64,000 nucleotides of DNA from Arthonia radiata (taxonomy: Eukaryota; Ascomycota; Arthoniomycetes; Arthoniales; Arthoniaceae). The number at the start of each line of letters is the position of its first letter. Positions within the stretch are counted from its first letter, which is position 1. The notes under the pieces were generated by a model that saw nothing but the letters and a program-made list of their open reading frames with translations, was not told the origin of the DNA and ran no database searches. The stretch spans positions 1,935,241 through 1,999,240 of the forward strand of contig PSQN01000005.1 in NCBI GenBank assembly GCA_002989075.1, written 5' to 3'. A program made the translations under genes and the position numbers. This document shows positions 22,996 to 34,700 of the stretch, piece after piece.

Positions 22996-23247
22996 ATGTG
23001 CACGATGAAGGTCATACGCATCTACTGCAACGACAAAGACTGCAAGAACCTAGTCGATAACTCGCAGCGCGAGACACAGTATTGCAAGTCCGCGAAATCG
23101 GGAGACATGTGCACTGCGCACGAGCTGCGCCCGGTCACCAAGAAGGACGGCCGTCTATGCGAAGTGTGTGTCATCAATAGCATGAGCTCGAAGGAAGTGA
23201 CGGATATGGTCCTCCATGGGCTCTCACTCTTGGAGGATAAGTCATGA
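22996..23247 (+). CDS. Small cysteine-rich family member 4 (Met-Cys type), intact
   Basis: The protein has 83 residues with cysteines at 2, 11, 16, 30, 39, 55 and 58 (C-x2-C at the end), the clearest short form of the family. The ATG at 22996 is chosen because it gives the Met-Cys start; the frame is open further upstream but without a family match. There is no signal peptide, and the product is small, soluble and slightly basic, probably cytosolic or nuclear. A metal-binding role is inferred from the cysteine spacing only. Neighbours 21674 and 24100 are in the same orientation about 1 kb away on either side. Confidence 0.7.
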   Translation: MCTMKVIRIYCNDKDCKNLVDNSQRETQYCKSAKSGDMCTAHELRPVTKKDGRLCEVCVINSMSSKEVTDMVLHGLSLLEDKS

Positions 23248-24099
23248 AGGGGTTCTCACATTGTTCGAGGAGGAGACTGCGCCAGCGCTCAGCCTATGCT
23301 GCGGATGATTGAAGGGGCAAGCAGGCGCTCGCGTGTTCAGATGGACGACGGCTCTGGTGAGCGGCGCGTGAGATAACAGACTGTTGCAAGATTCGTAAGA
23401 TCATCGCGCTCTGGACCATGAAAAGTATCTCGGGTCTTCTCTTCTTATGTGCGTTTCCTTCATAAGCCGTGCACACGCGCTCGTGGAACCCAGACCGCGC
23501 CCAAGAGGTCAATACTTTCTGACGTGATCAGTGTTGTCCATATGCAAAACCTAAAGTTGGAGGAACCATCACCAGAGCCTAGCGAGCGCTTTCGTATCCC
23601 AACGGACAAATCGAAGGCATCACGCACTCGTCGCGATTGTGGACAAAGGGGGCTTTGGCCTGCGGTCTAGCAACTTTCAAGGAAGATACCATATTGTGAT
23701 ATCAGTGAATGAACATCTGCCCTGTGCACGCTGAGTCAGTCTGTTCATAGGTAAGACATCGCCCCAACGCATGGTGAGCTTGCCCGAACGGGCCTCACAA
23801 ATGTGGCCCTCGTGCCGCATTCGGCACAGACAAGCTGTCCACTAAGATGGGGCCGCCCAATGCGTCGCGCAAGCTGTCCACACATTAGCATATAATCTCT
23901 GACGTAGGGCATCCGTCCTGTGTCTCATTCGCTGGCTGCCACGTCTTCTTCTTGACAATGTCTCCCAGCCCAATAGTCTTCACTGCGTCTTCTCTTATAC
24001 CAATCTCTTACTACTCGACGACGAAATCAGCAACGATATACGCAGCCATCTCGCGCCCGGTCGCGACATCTCGAACATCTTTCTGTAAACCCCTACGAC
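23248..24099. other. Intergenic stretch before the 24100 gene
   Basis: I see no gene. A TATAAT box is at 23891-23896 and an A/C-rich leader follows. Confidence 0.5.
23891..23896 (+). promoter_or_regulatory. TATA-like box of the 24100 gene
   Basis: TATAAT is 209 bases before the ATG, a longer spacing than for 15501, 18090 and 19362. Confidence 0.35.
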
Positions 24100-24552
24100 A
24101 TGTGCAACCTCGACCAGATCCACTTCCAGTGCAGGCGCGCGTATTGCGCCAACGCCATCCGTACGTCGGAGGAGCCGCAAGTGACCGAGCGGTGTCGCAA
24201 AGCCTATCGGAAGCAGCTCGAACCTTGCCAATGCCCGCGACTCACGTATGGTGACAAGATCGCCAAGGACAGCGAGCTGTGCTGGTCATGCGAGCAGGAA
24301 TGGAATAAGCAGGCCGGTATCTATGTCGTCGAGGAGATCCTTGAGGAAAAGCGTTTCCAGGAAGAGATACTGGGGGAGAGGCCTTTCGAGGAGCGGATGG
24401 GTGAGGAGATTCTGGAAGAGGGGCTTGCGGAAGAGAAGACGCTGCTGCAGAAGTCGAGTCGCCTGGAGGAGGAGGACTGGCCCGCGTATGTTGCCATGTG
24501 GGACCGTGTTCTGGGTAAGGTGAACACGAAGATTCTGCGGCGGACATCCTAG
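24100..24552 (+). CDS. Small cysteine-rich family member 5 (Met-Cys type) with a glutamate-rich repeat tail
   Basis: The 150-residue protein has the family core with cysteines at 2, 11, 16, 32, 43, 45, 61 and 64 (C-x2-C). After residue 75 follows a glutamate-rich region of about 40 residues in which E-E-I-L-[EG]-E recurs three times with F-[EQ]-E-x spacers, likely a charged helix or coiled coil. The last 30 residues are tryptophan-containing and more ordinary. The repeat is visible in DNA as GAGGAGAT-type units, so it may change length by slippage. There is no signal peptide. It is the last member of the plus-strand array and is intact. Function is unknown. Confidence 0.7.
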   Translation: MCNLDQIHFQCRRAYCANAIRTSEEPQVTERCRKAYRKQLEPCQCPRLTYGDKIAKDSELCWSCEQEWNKQAGIYVVEEILEEKRFQEEILGERPFEERMGEEILEEGLAEEKTLLQKSSRLEEEDWPAYVAMWDRVLGKVNTKILRRTS

Positions 24553-27500
24553 GCGGTTTTTGTGTTAGTCATATAAGAGTACGTAAGCAAGCATAGCGTT
24601 TGAGCCTTTTTGCTTGAAGTCAGCTGCGATCTGCCACCCCCTTCCACATACATGTAGGACGCAAAGGGCCGCAGATAGTGGCATCATGCTCTTGTTCTCC
24701 TGCATGCTGTCGTGGATCTCTCGATATATCACCATTGGGGGAGATCAAAGGACAATGTCTCCTGAGATCGTAGCCTGCGATATACACACGTGCGTGCGCC
24801 TTTGAATGACGGCTACGCATTCAAGACGATGCAACTCATATTTACGCCCTCTACATCTTGCCCGGTCAAACTTCTTGTGCGCGCAGGACGACGGTTTCAA
24901 TGGTGATGAGATGTGTCCAGATCTCGAATTGGGTCTTACCCTGCACACAGCGGCCAGCCTTGTCTCGCGAATTTCCTAAGTGAGCATATTGCTCAAGGAC
25001 GCCGATTGCCTCGGCTGTTGTTCGAGAGCATTGAGGATCCCACACCTCTAATATCAATGCCATGTTGTTTACAAGGAGCAATCAAGATTTTCGTTATTGT
25101 CGCATACGCTGGCGGTGACGAAGCATTTCGCGGGTACTGCTACGTACTCCGCACACCCGTGAGGTCTTAGGAGCGGGGGTTCTAGACTTCCGTCCTATCT
25201 ACGACCATCACACACAGCAACAATTGACGAAGCCTAGGAAGTTTAGACGCTGCAGCAAGTGGCGCCGAGTGCGCTTGGCCATGGCGGCCACATGGACGCC
25301 TCCCGTGATAGCAAATGGTAGCGCGACGCCTCGAAAAGGTTGGTCGTCGGACGGTCCGTATTCCAAATGCTGCATGGAGTGAACCCTCGCTTGCTCCAAA
25401 GAGATTGCACGTATACGTACCTCGTAGCTCAGGATGCCTTGCGACCTTGGGAGACGATCTTGAGCTTTGCGTTGGTGATTCGCCCATCGGCGCAAAGTGC
25501 AGCATCGGATTATGTTGTGAGCGGGGCCAGATGATGTGTCAATAATACCCAGCGTTACCAGCCGCGGCCACCCGGGATCGTGAATGAAACCTAATCCCAG
25601 TCGCGCTGATGCATGACTCTCGGTGCGATGTTGGCAGCTCTGAGCTGACATGCACTGCGAAACATCATCAAGCCCCCCAGATTTGAGATGCTGGGTAGAC
25701 AACAGAGAGTCGAAGTCTGGCCAGGGCAGCAGTTTAAGCTTGGATTAAGAACTTGACGATCACGGCCTGGACCAAAGACATGGACTGAGATCAGCAGGGG
25801 CGGATCGAACAGTCGGCGCTGTCAGCAGAGTCACAACGAAAGGAGTAAAGATCGTGGCCTGCTTCTCTGGGTCAAGCTGGCTAGCGACGGATGCGTCCGC
25901 TGCAGTAGTAGTTGCTCGCGAAAAGCTGCGCGGTTTGGATGGGGCTCTCAAGCTCCTCCAACTCCCAATGCAGACGTAGTTTGCTGAGTCTGATCTTCCG
26001 GTTCACTATGCACCCGAAGCGCCGACATGTATAGTGTTCGTCAATCCTCAAGCGATGATGGTGTAGCATAAGTGTGTTCTTGTGGCAGAAAGCTCGTCGC
26101 TTGAACGGCACCGGCGTAAACAAAGTTCACTGTCGCTCTCCTCACATGTACGGGAACGTGTTGAGCAGGGATCCAAGTTTGGCCACGGTCGTCTTAGCAA
26201 TCCAGATTTGTACGGGCTGTTATTGGATTAGTCTGCAGAGCCCAAGGACGCCTTGCCATATCATGAATATGCGCCGAAGCTAGGCTCTTTTCCATGGAGA
26301 TGGTATTTCCTAATTGAGGAGTATGGAGCTTCCAAGAGCATCACGCATTGAATCCTGGTTCATGGCGAGCGATTCGAACGCGTATCATGAGATTGCTATG
26401 ATTGTGCGCATGCACGCAACGAGCTTCCGAGTCGCAGAAACGTCAAGAGACTGCGTGAATGTCAAGCAGCGAGAAAGCAAGGCGGACAATGACAGTAATA
26501 GTTACTGCTTCCAGCGGAGCATTTTCTTCCGGCTTTGCAGAACGGATTCGCTTGTTTGCTGCAGACCTCAGAGACCGTCTACTGATGCCTGAGTCTAATT
26601 TATCAGCCTGTAACGGTCGTCCGTCGTAAGCATCGGATGGTCTTGGTGCTTCAACGTGTGAATATCTTCCGAAGTTCACGAGAGGAAGATGATCGGCGCG
26701 CGTCGGTTGCGCCTCGAAGCACGACCGTTGGAGGAGTGCTGTTGTAGTCTTGAAGAGGACGACTGGTATTTTGTGAATCTTGGACGAAAAGAGCCGTTGT
26801 GAGTGTTCGGGTCAAGGCATGCAGACGGAACATGTGCTTGGAAGGTGTTGACGAGGGGTCGCCACAGATGGAGAGCAGACAGCGACCTCGTACAGCGGGC
26901 AGATCGCGGCGAGTACAAAGATAAAGTGTGCAGCATGGCCCTTTCGTGACGCGTCGATGGCGGACGGCGACAGCGTGTGCGATGAAGCAGAGTAAGAGAA
27001 TGGGAGGGACAAGGTTGGCTGAACCAAGCTGTCGGGTCCGACGTTCCAGGCCCTGCTCGGCGGCGCGGCGAATCAGATGATCCGGCCGGCGATTGCGCGC
27101 TAAGAGGGACGCTAGGTGCCCGAGCCAACCAGAGCGTCGGTGCAGCAACTCTATCTTCTCTCGTCCCAATTCTGCCTCCTCTCTTCTCGACTCTCCCCTA
27201 TCATCACCTCCCGTCTCTGGAGGGCAACTCCATCTTGCTCGCTTTGTCTTGCGCATATCATTATGGCCAATGCTCGCTTTTAGGGCTATCCAGATCATTT
27301 CGCTTCCTCCCTTGTCTAGCTTCGGTTCCTGCCTTGCGCTCCCCTCATTGCCCCGACCCACTGTGATTTGGCTACTCAGTGCTCACGTCCGAAGGTACCT
27401 TCTAGCCTCTCTTTATTGAATTGCTGCTTCTTTCACCCCCCATCTCCATCTTCCCTTTTTCTGATGCCGATCATGCGTGACGGCAACTCTTCAAGTATTT

Positions 27501-28462
27501 AGGGCTTCCAAGAACCAATCGAGCCTGACTCCCATCCCCTTTCGGCCTCGTCTCACGCTATACGGATTTGATTTTTACTTCCTTACCTCCCCTGTCTTGT
27601 ACTTCTCTTTCCAGCCTTTCCGCCCGCGTCCAGTGTTCCCGTCCAGCCTTGCGACCATCCTACCTCACCACTATCGTTCTTAACAAAGCATGGCGCCCCT
27701 CAGTCTTTGTTAGAAGTGCATCCTTTGCGCCCCCTCCTCTCCCTTGCTCCATACCCATTGTCCGATCCGACAGCCACACATCATCATTCGTCCCTGGCTT
27801 CAAACCCTTGACGCAACCAGGTCCGATCTCCAATTCGCCGGTTCGCCGATCTCCCACGCGCGCGTAACTCCAGTGTGCAGCGGTGACAGCTGCAGACAGC
27901 CGCGCATCGGCCTACTCGACCATTGGGGCGGGTCCGGCGTGCATCTTCGAAACTCTTGCCCACGAATATCCTTCAGCACTAAAGCTTAAAGACTTTGGCC
28001 GAGGGAGAGCACTTCGCGCTTCTTGTGTCACCACAGACCTCTCCCGTTCTCCAGCGACCAAATTCCCGGGCTCTTTTGGCGTTACTGCAGCGCGGATCTT
28101 AACGGCTGTGGCACGGCCGGGAAATCTAGCATTGCCAATTGATCTTGCAACCCGCGCGAGTTGACATCCGGCTTGTGACAACCACTACTAAGTTCTTTGT
28201 GGCCTTCCTGGACGTTCGAGAAGACCTGCAAGTCGTCGAGCGCGCATTGCCAACCAATCCATACCTATTTGCTCCAGGCGATGCACAAGTCTGCTGCGTA
28301 GCTGGGATCTCCTTCATCTAGCCAACGCCGGGGTTTCAAGAACTGTCAGAACATTCCCTGACGTTACCAACGATCGCGTTCCTGGGACCTGGTTCAAGCC
28401 TCCGATCGTTTTGCTAAGCGTTCTCGAGTGTGTCCACCCCTTCGGATCACTGCAAGATCTGA
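24553..28462. other. 3.9-kb stretch without a clear gene, ending in a pyrimidine-rich leader
   Basis: From 25180 to 26130 the - strand has several adjoining protein-like frames (25208-25702, 25760-25951 and 25881-26123) that could be exons of an unknown or decayed gene; I could not join them with confidence. From about 27140 to 27960 the + strand is strongly pyrimidine-rich (CTCC, TTTC runs), as expected for a long promoter and 5' leader of the C2H2 gene. Confidence 0.45.
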
Positions 28463-28600
28463 CGAACCGCCGTTACGAGAACCGGTACCTCGGGACCCGG
28501 CGGTTTGAGTCAAAGAGCGCGGAGCCTCCACTTGCCTGTCTCCCATCGATCAACCCCAGAAATCGCAAAGCTGGCTGCCGCAGTCATTCCACCCTCCCAG

Positions 28601-30037
28601 ATGCAGTCTGGGACGAACCCCCTAGGAGGAGGAGCTGGGCCGTCAAGCTTCACAGCTAGGAAATCAGCAGCATCAACATTGCCTAGTTTTGAGTTACCAC
28701 CTCCTCAGATTACCAATGTGCACGAGAGCAAGTACCAACCGTTCAGTAGCCCATCTGGCGGACAGACGTTGTCTGGTTCCGGCAGTTTGGCGAGTGTAGG
28801 CAATCTTCTGACTCCTCCCAATACAGTTCCTGGTGATGGCCTGAGTCCAACCACTGCAGCGAACGTGGCTGCATTCGCCCATCAAGCTTCCCAGCAAATG
28901 AACAACCTCGCGTTCGCTCATAACGGATACTGGCCGTCCTCCAATCAGCAAGCTCAGCAGCTAGTGCCATCACCATCACAACAGTTTCCGCAATCGACTC
29001 AAAGACATTGGATACCACCAAGTGGCATGTACGCACTGTCACCAGGGAGCTCCTCAGCTAGAGCCACTGACTATGGGCTCCCGGCAAAGAGCCCGCAACC
29101 AAACACCTCTTCTGCAGATCTCTACCAGCTGCCTCCGTTCAACGCAACTATGTCAATGGCGGGCCCGATGAGTCTCCCGGCCATGTATCCTCCATCACTT
29201 CCTCTGAGCGCTGGCATGATGCAGCAACAGATGAGTAATTCGCAGATGCCTCCTCTCCAGTCTCAAGACCAATTTGGCGGTGTTCGACTTCCACCCACGC
29301 CGACATATTCAAATCAACCCACGTCAACGTCGTCACCTCAGCCGAACCCTTTCTCACCCTCCTCAGCCTCCGCTTCGTCGCTCAACCCGATGAGACCGCC
29401 CACATCCAACAGCCAAAAACAAACACACTCAGCGCCTGGCAGTTTGGACTTTGGCCAGTCGTTACCTTCGCAGCAGTCCCCCTCGCAGTTTCAACGTCCT
29501 TTCGGGCAGTACTCCCTCCCAAACAGCAACGGCAGCGCGCACATGAATGGGTCAGTGATGGCCAGCATGCAGCAACCCAATACGGGTATGCCTTTTGTGG
29601 GCAATCCTATGTCGGCGAGCCTCATGCCACCGTATCCGACCGGGCACGTACAGGCAATTTACGCGGCTCACGGCGGCCACCCTGGACACGGACCAGCCAG
29701 CGACCGTCCGTTCAAATGTGACCAATGCATGCAGTCGTTCAACCGGAACCATGACTTGAAGCGGCACAAACGAATACATCTAGCCGTGAAACCTTACCCG
29801 TGCGAATTCTGTGACAAGAGCTTTTCGCGCAAGGACGCTCTCAAGGTATGTTGTGGTATCCCTGTGGATTCGCATCTAAGCTTCACGCTGACGAATTGGT
29901 AGAGGCACATGTTAGTAAAAGGGTGCGGCAAGGTTCGCATGGACTCGGATCCGAATGATGATGGCGATGGCTCTTCATCTGCAGGATCACCACAAGCAAT
30001 ATCCATACCTGAGCATACGCCGTCTTTCTCTCGATAG
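28601..30037 (+). CDS. C2H2 zinc-finger transcription factor, FlbC-like
   Basis: Exons are 28601-29845 and 29903-30037. The 57-base intron (GTATGT...CTGAC...TAG) splits the second finger. The product has 459 residues from the first in-frame ATG. Residues 1-360 are serine-, proline-, glutamine- and methionine-rich and probably act as a transactivation region. Finger 1 is residues 371-393 (C-x2-C, H-x3-H; N-R-N-H-D-L-K-R-H core). Finger 2 is 399-423 with C401, C404 and H417 and a final Cys423 in place of His. Two C-terminal fingers with this N-R-N-H-D-L-K-R-H...S-R-K-D-A-L-K-R-H arrangement resemble fungal FlbC and, more remotely, Swi5/Ace2 regulators of development and cell separation; the FlbC label is inferred from memory. 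The frame stays open upstream of 28601 to 28463 with protein-like sequence, so a further 5' exon and longer N-terminus are likely. Confidence 0.85.
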
Positions 30038-31711
30038 CCACAACTCCTGGAAATAGATCAGCAGCATCACGCCGTGCCCTGCCGGCCTGGCCTCGATATT
30101 GTTATGACTGACGACGTGAACATTCTTCTCATGCACTGCCACAGGCAGCACGACACTTTCGGACCATGTTTATTCTACCAATCTGTGGCATACAATATCT
30201 GCAAACATACTTACCAACGCAACTAGAGCGTGGCAAGGAAAACGACAGGCAGAAGCGAAGGAGTTGGAGGTGTCAATGGAAAAGACAGGGCGTCTTCTGA
30301 AGCGGCTGTGTACTCAAACGCGCTTCGCCGTGTTCGGGGTGTGGGCCCTTACCAGAGGTTGACCCACGATGGCTCCTCCATTATACTGTCTGCCAGAGGC
30401 TTTCCGAAGGCCCTGTCGAAAGTCAAGTCAATGGACACGGCTTCCACAAAGCATTCTCCACGCAAGCTCAAAGCCCACATGCCTTCTGCAACAATCTGCT
30501 GTATTCTGTGATAGAACACGAGCGGGCACGCCTCAGCCTTGCCGGATCGCCCATTCCCGTGCGGGCTTAGTGGCTTGGCGCAAACCCGTTCTCTTGTTTT
30601 CGGCCTGTTTACCACTTTCCATCAATCCTCCATTAATATTCCATCACTTCGTACTGCTTGTGCCCTTGTCTTTCTGTCCAACATACACAACACACAACAT
30701 ACGGGAAGCCCCTCCGATGTGCGCTCCCTGACCGCTGTTCCTCTTGGCTTTCCTAACTTTTCGCAACCAAGACCTCGTCGTGCTCTCCGCCGCCCCCAAA
30801 CGAAGTCTCGATCCCACCATTTCCCAGGGAGTAAACACTGTTGAGCGATGGTAGGATGAGGGCAGCTTTCCTATGTAGTAATCAGAGTGAAGATGGTCTG
30901 GCAGCTTTTGCACCATATTGGATTGCTCAGGGCTTTGGTGGCCCACTCCGTGAAAACCCACAGGAGCTTAAGAACACTCTCGGGTACAATGGACAAGAAC
31001 TGCGGATACAGATCAGGAATACAGATGGAAAGACCTCAAAAGTGTTCATGTGGTTGCCATGCGAGAGGTGAAGCATTCCGCAGCCAATGCCAAGACATCA
31101 TAAACGCCCCTTCCTCGACGTCGGACTCTCTCCATTCTTCCCTCGCTGACCAATCTCCTTCCTCCTCCCCGACGAGCACTCACACTTGCAGCTGTCATTC
31201 TTTTGCACATAGCTCTAGCTGTCGAGGCGTCGAGCCCAACACTCGTTTGCGTTGCTGTTTGGTTGTTTGGCGTCCCTTGCCCGCCGTGCCTTCCCCAAAG
31301 CTACCAATTGCTCACCCAACTCAAAGCATGCGTCGCACCTCCTTAGAGCCGAAAGCAAAGTAGTTCTCCTACGAAAAGTTTGGACATAGCCTTTTGTTTG
31401 GTGCTCGCAGTCAGCTTGGGCACTTTGGTTACGGCAACTGACCCCACCTTCCGCCTTGTTTACGTCCCTCCCTGCTCAGCAAACCTTTCGTCAGCATAAC
31501 ATCGACTTCCACATCCATTCATTCACTTTCCAACCCCGAGCATCACGACTTTGTCAGCTGCATCGGCTGCCACAATGGTCTGGTGAGAGGGCAGCCTTGA
31601 CTCAGGGATCCACTTCCCCAAGCACGCGTCATCGGCTGCCCGACCCCCTCGACGCGTCTGTCCTCTCGTCCCACCTCCGTTCATTGTCCCACATACAATA
31701 TTAGCGCGTCC
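30038..31711. other. Intergenic region: 3' end of the C2H2 gene and promoter/leader of the kinase
   Basis: I see no gene. Open frames here lack good starts and have low-complexity translations. From about 31090 to 31700 the + strand is pyrimidine-rich (CTCC and TTCC runs), which fits the 5' leader of the kinase. Confidence 0.5.
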
Positions 31712-34700
31712 ATGGATCGATCTGGTGCTCAGTCCAGAACTGGATCACGCAAGCGCGAGCCGCTCGGCGATGGGACGACTCGTGCCAATGTTGGCCTCAC
31801 AACCACCCCTCCCCGCAAGAATGGATCGATACGCTCAGCGCGAAGCCCATCGTCGGCCACGTCGAGTTCTATACCCCACCATGAGTCGATGCTGCCCAAT
31901 GGCAGCCTTCGGGTACGCAACAATCGCTATTCGCACGACACCGTCTCCTCTCGCAACCGCACGTCTGCTGTCTCACAGCTCGAAGAAGACGATGCAGAAG
32001 ACAAACGCGCGTCGCAATTATCAGCTTCATCGCAGGGCTCTAACTGGTCTCGCTTTAAGAAAGACCGAGTTGGACCGTGGATACTTGGCAAAGACATTGG
32101 CCGTGGCATGGTTGGCAAGGTCAGGAAAGTCAAACACTATCAGACTGGGCAATATGCTGCAGCAAAGATCATACCCGCCAAGCAAGCCGAGGCAATGAGG
32201 GCGGAGTCGCTCATGAACCTGGCCGTGAGCACTGCCGGCAAACAACAAGAGGGTAACGTGTTACCTTTGGGTATTGAGCGAGAGGTTGTCATTATGAGAT
32301 TACTTGCACACAAGAACATCATTCAGCTTTATGACATATGGGAGAATCGTGGTGAACTGTGAGCACCCTCTAAGCATTCCAAGCTCTCTCTTGCTGACCG
32401 ATCCTAGCTACCTAATAATGGAGTTGGCACCTGATGGCGAGCTGTTCGATTACGTAGCCGAGCACAAGACTATCGAAGAAGACGAAGCTGTGTGGATCTT
32501 CCGACAGATCGTTGCTGCATTACTTTGCGCTCATCGTCTTGGCATCTATCATCGTGATTTGAAGCCCGAGAACATCCTCATGGCTATCGAAGGCGACGCC
32601 GAGTCTGGCAGATACGACCCGCAGATCAAATTGGCTGATTTCGGCATGGCTGCTTTGCAACCAAAAGGCAGGCTGTTGACAACATCCTGCGGCAGCATCC
32701 ACTATGCAGCTCCCGAAGTCTTCGAGAAGAAGTACGATGGGGGCAAAGCAGACGTATGGAGTCTAGGAGTCATTCTATACGTCATGCTCACTGGTATGCT
32801 CCCTTTCAACGACCTACCTGGTGACGACTTCCAAGCGCTGTGGTATCGACAAATCAAGAGTGGCAACTACATTCCTCCAGAATGGTTATCCGTAGAAGCC
32901 CAGCACCTTATCAGCCGGATGCTTGTTCCCAATCCACGCAACCGAATTAGTCTTCAAAAGGTCTGGAGCCACCCACTTCTAGAGAAGTGGAGAGATGAGT
33001 GGGAAGAGCCGGAGGAGGAGCGCAACCTTCTCCAGTGGATCGGCGATGGGCCACCTTTGGCTGAATGGAATGTCAAGTCAGAACGTGACATTGATCCTGA
33101 GCTCTTTCGCAATCTAAGAGTACTCTGGCATAGTGAGAGCGAACCCATGCTGAAGAAACGCCTTTTGAGCAACGAGTAAGTTAAAGCTATGCCTCTGGTA
33201 TCAATACAATGACTGACGTATCATAGGGACAATCTCGAGAAGGTCTTCTACTCAGCTCTCTTCAAACATCGTGAAGAGACTCTCGAGAACTACAGTGGAG
33301 GCTCAGATATTATGTCAGCTTCTGCAAGCGATCACCATCACAGCAAACCGCATCTCGACCCGGCTTCGCTGCCTCCGTTACCGCCAAATGCCTACAAGCG
33401 GACCAAGTCATCGCTATCTATATTGCACGACGATCCTGCTGAGATCAAACCCGCACCGGCAACACGAAAATCATCTACTAGTCCCTCGGAGCGCAGCTAC
33501 GATCCGTATCGGTCGTCGAAGAATCCCATTGTCAGCGAGAACGAGAACTATATCGTCACGGTCCACCGTGATGGCTTCACCCAGAAACGCCAGCTCAGCG
33601 GCGCCCTCAGCGCGAAGACCAAATCGCTGCGGGTCGATACGTTACGTAAGCAGCAGAACAGGCTTTCGACGGGCTCGAGCAGTGCACTTTCACGGCATAC
33701 CTCACCCTCGCCCAGGCCAGCGGCAGGGAGGTCGATGTCCCGAAGCTCCATTGTCAGCTCAGCATACCCCAGCAGTCCACCTGGCTCCATCATCGTTCGA
33801 CCGAGCAGTGCCCATCGTCGTGGTGTCGACTTCTCACACATCCGGCGTTCTTCTACGGTGAGTGCAATGTCTGCTTCGAGAAGCCCTTCGAAATCAGCAC
33901 TGCCTTCCACTGCCCGGAATAGTGCTGCTTCCCGCACAACAAATTCGCCTGGCAAGTCGCGGGTCGAGCCCCAACAGATTGTAGACACGCTAACAAGCTC
34001 GGCTTCTCCTCCACCGCCAGTTCAAGAGCTTCTTTCGAGCCTCGAGAAAGCTAAGCTGCGCAAATCAAAGACACACAGTCAAGTTATTGACACAGAGGCA
34101 CGCAAAATCAGTGTGGAGCTGGAGAAGTTCTGTGAGCAGGCGTTCAATCGGGAGTCGACGGGATCTTCGTACGTCACCACAACCGCGACGACACGAGCAC
34201 CAAGCGCGTGTGATACTCCACCCTCGTCCGTCTCATATCGCGGATCAGCTGGCTCAACTCAAGGAGCGTCTACGCCCGAACAGACCTCCTGGCAATCATC
34301 CGAATCATCAAGAGACACACCGAATACCTTCTATGTCAACCAGCTTGCAGCGACACGTCGCAACTTTGCAGAGCGCTGTGCTAGAGACAAGCAAGCCAGC
34401 AACAACCCTCATTATCGAGAAGTACTGGCGAGTCTGGATTATCTGCTATCGAAGGAGCCAGAAGCACTGCGCGCCGAATCTCAGAGGGTGGTCTCAGCGC
34501 CTCAGCCGGGCAGTGGCCCATTGCCAATGATCACTGAAGAGAAGGCGCTGACGGATGAGGCTGGGTCTATCCGACACTCAGATAGCCGGTCCGCAAACAG
34601 CGCGTTTGCATCGCGAATGGCGGCGTGTTCGGAGCCTTATCGCAAAGCCGAGCCGTCCAATACCATCCGCATCATCGAGCCATCGTCTCCACCACCTATC

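Noticed and set aside
15501-24552. Secreted effector cluster
   Set aside because: Cysteine-rich small proteins in fungi are often secreted effectors, but none of these members has an N-terminal signal peptide; Met is followed directly by Cys and polar residues.
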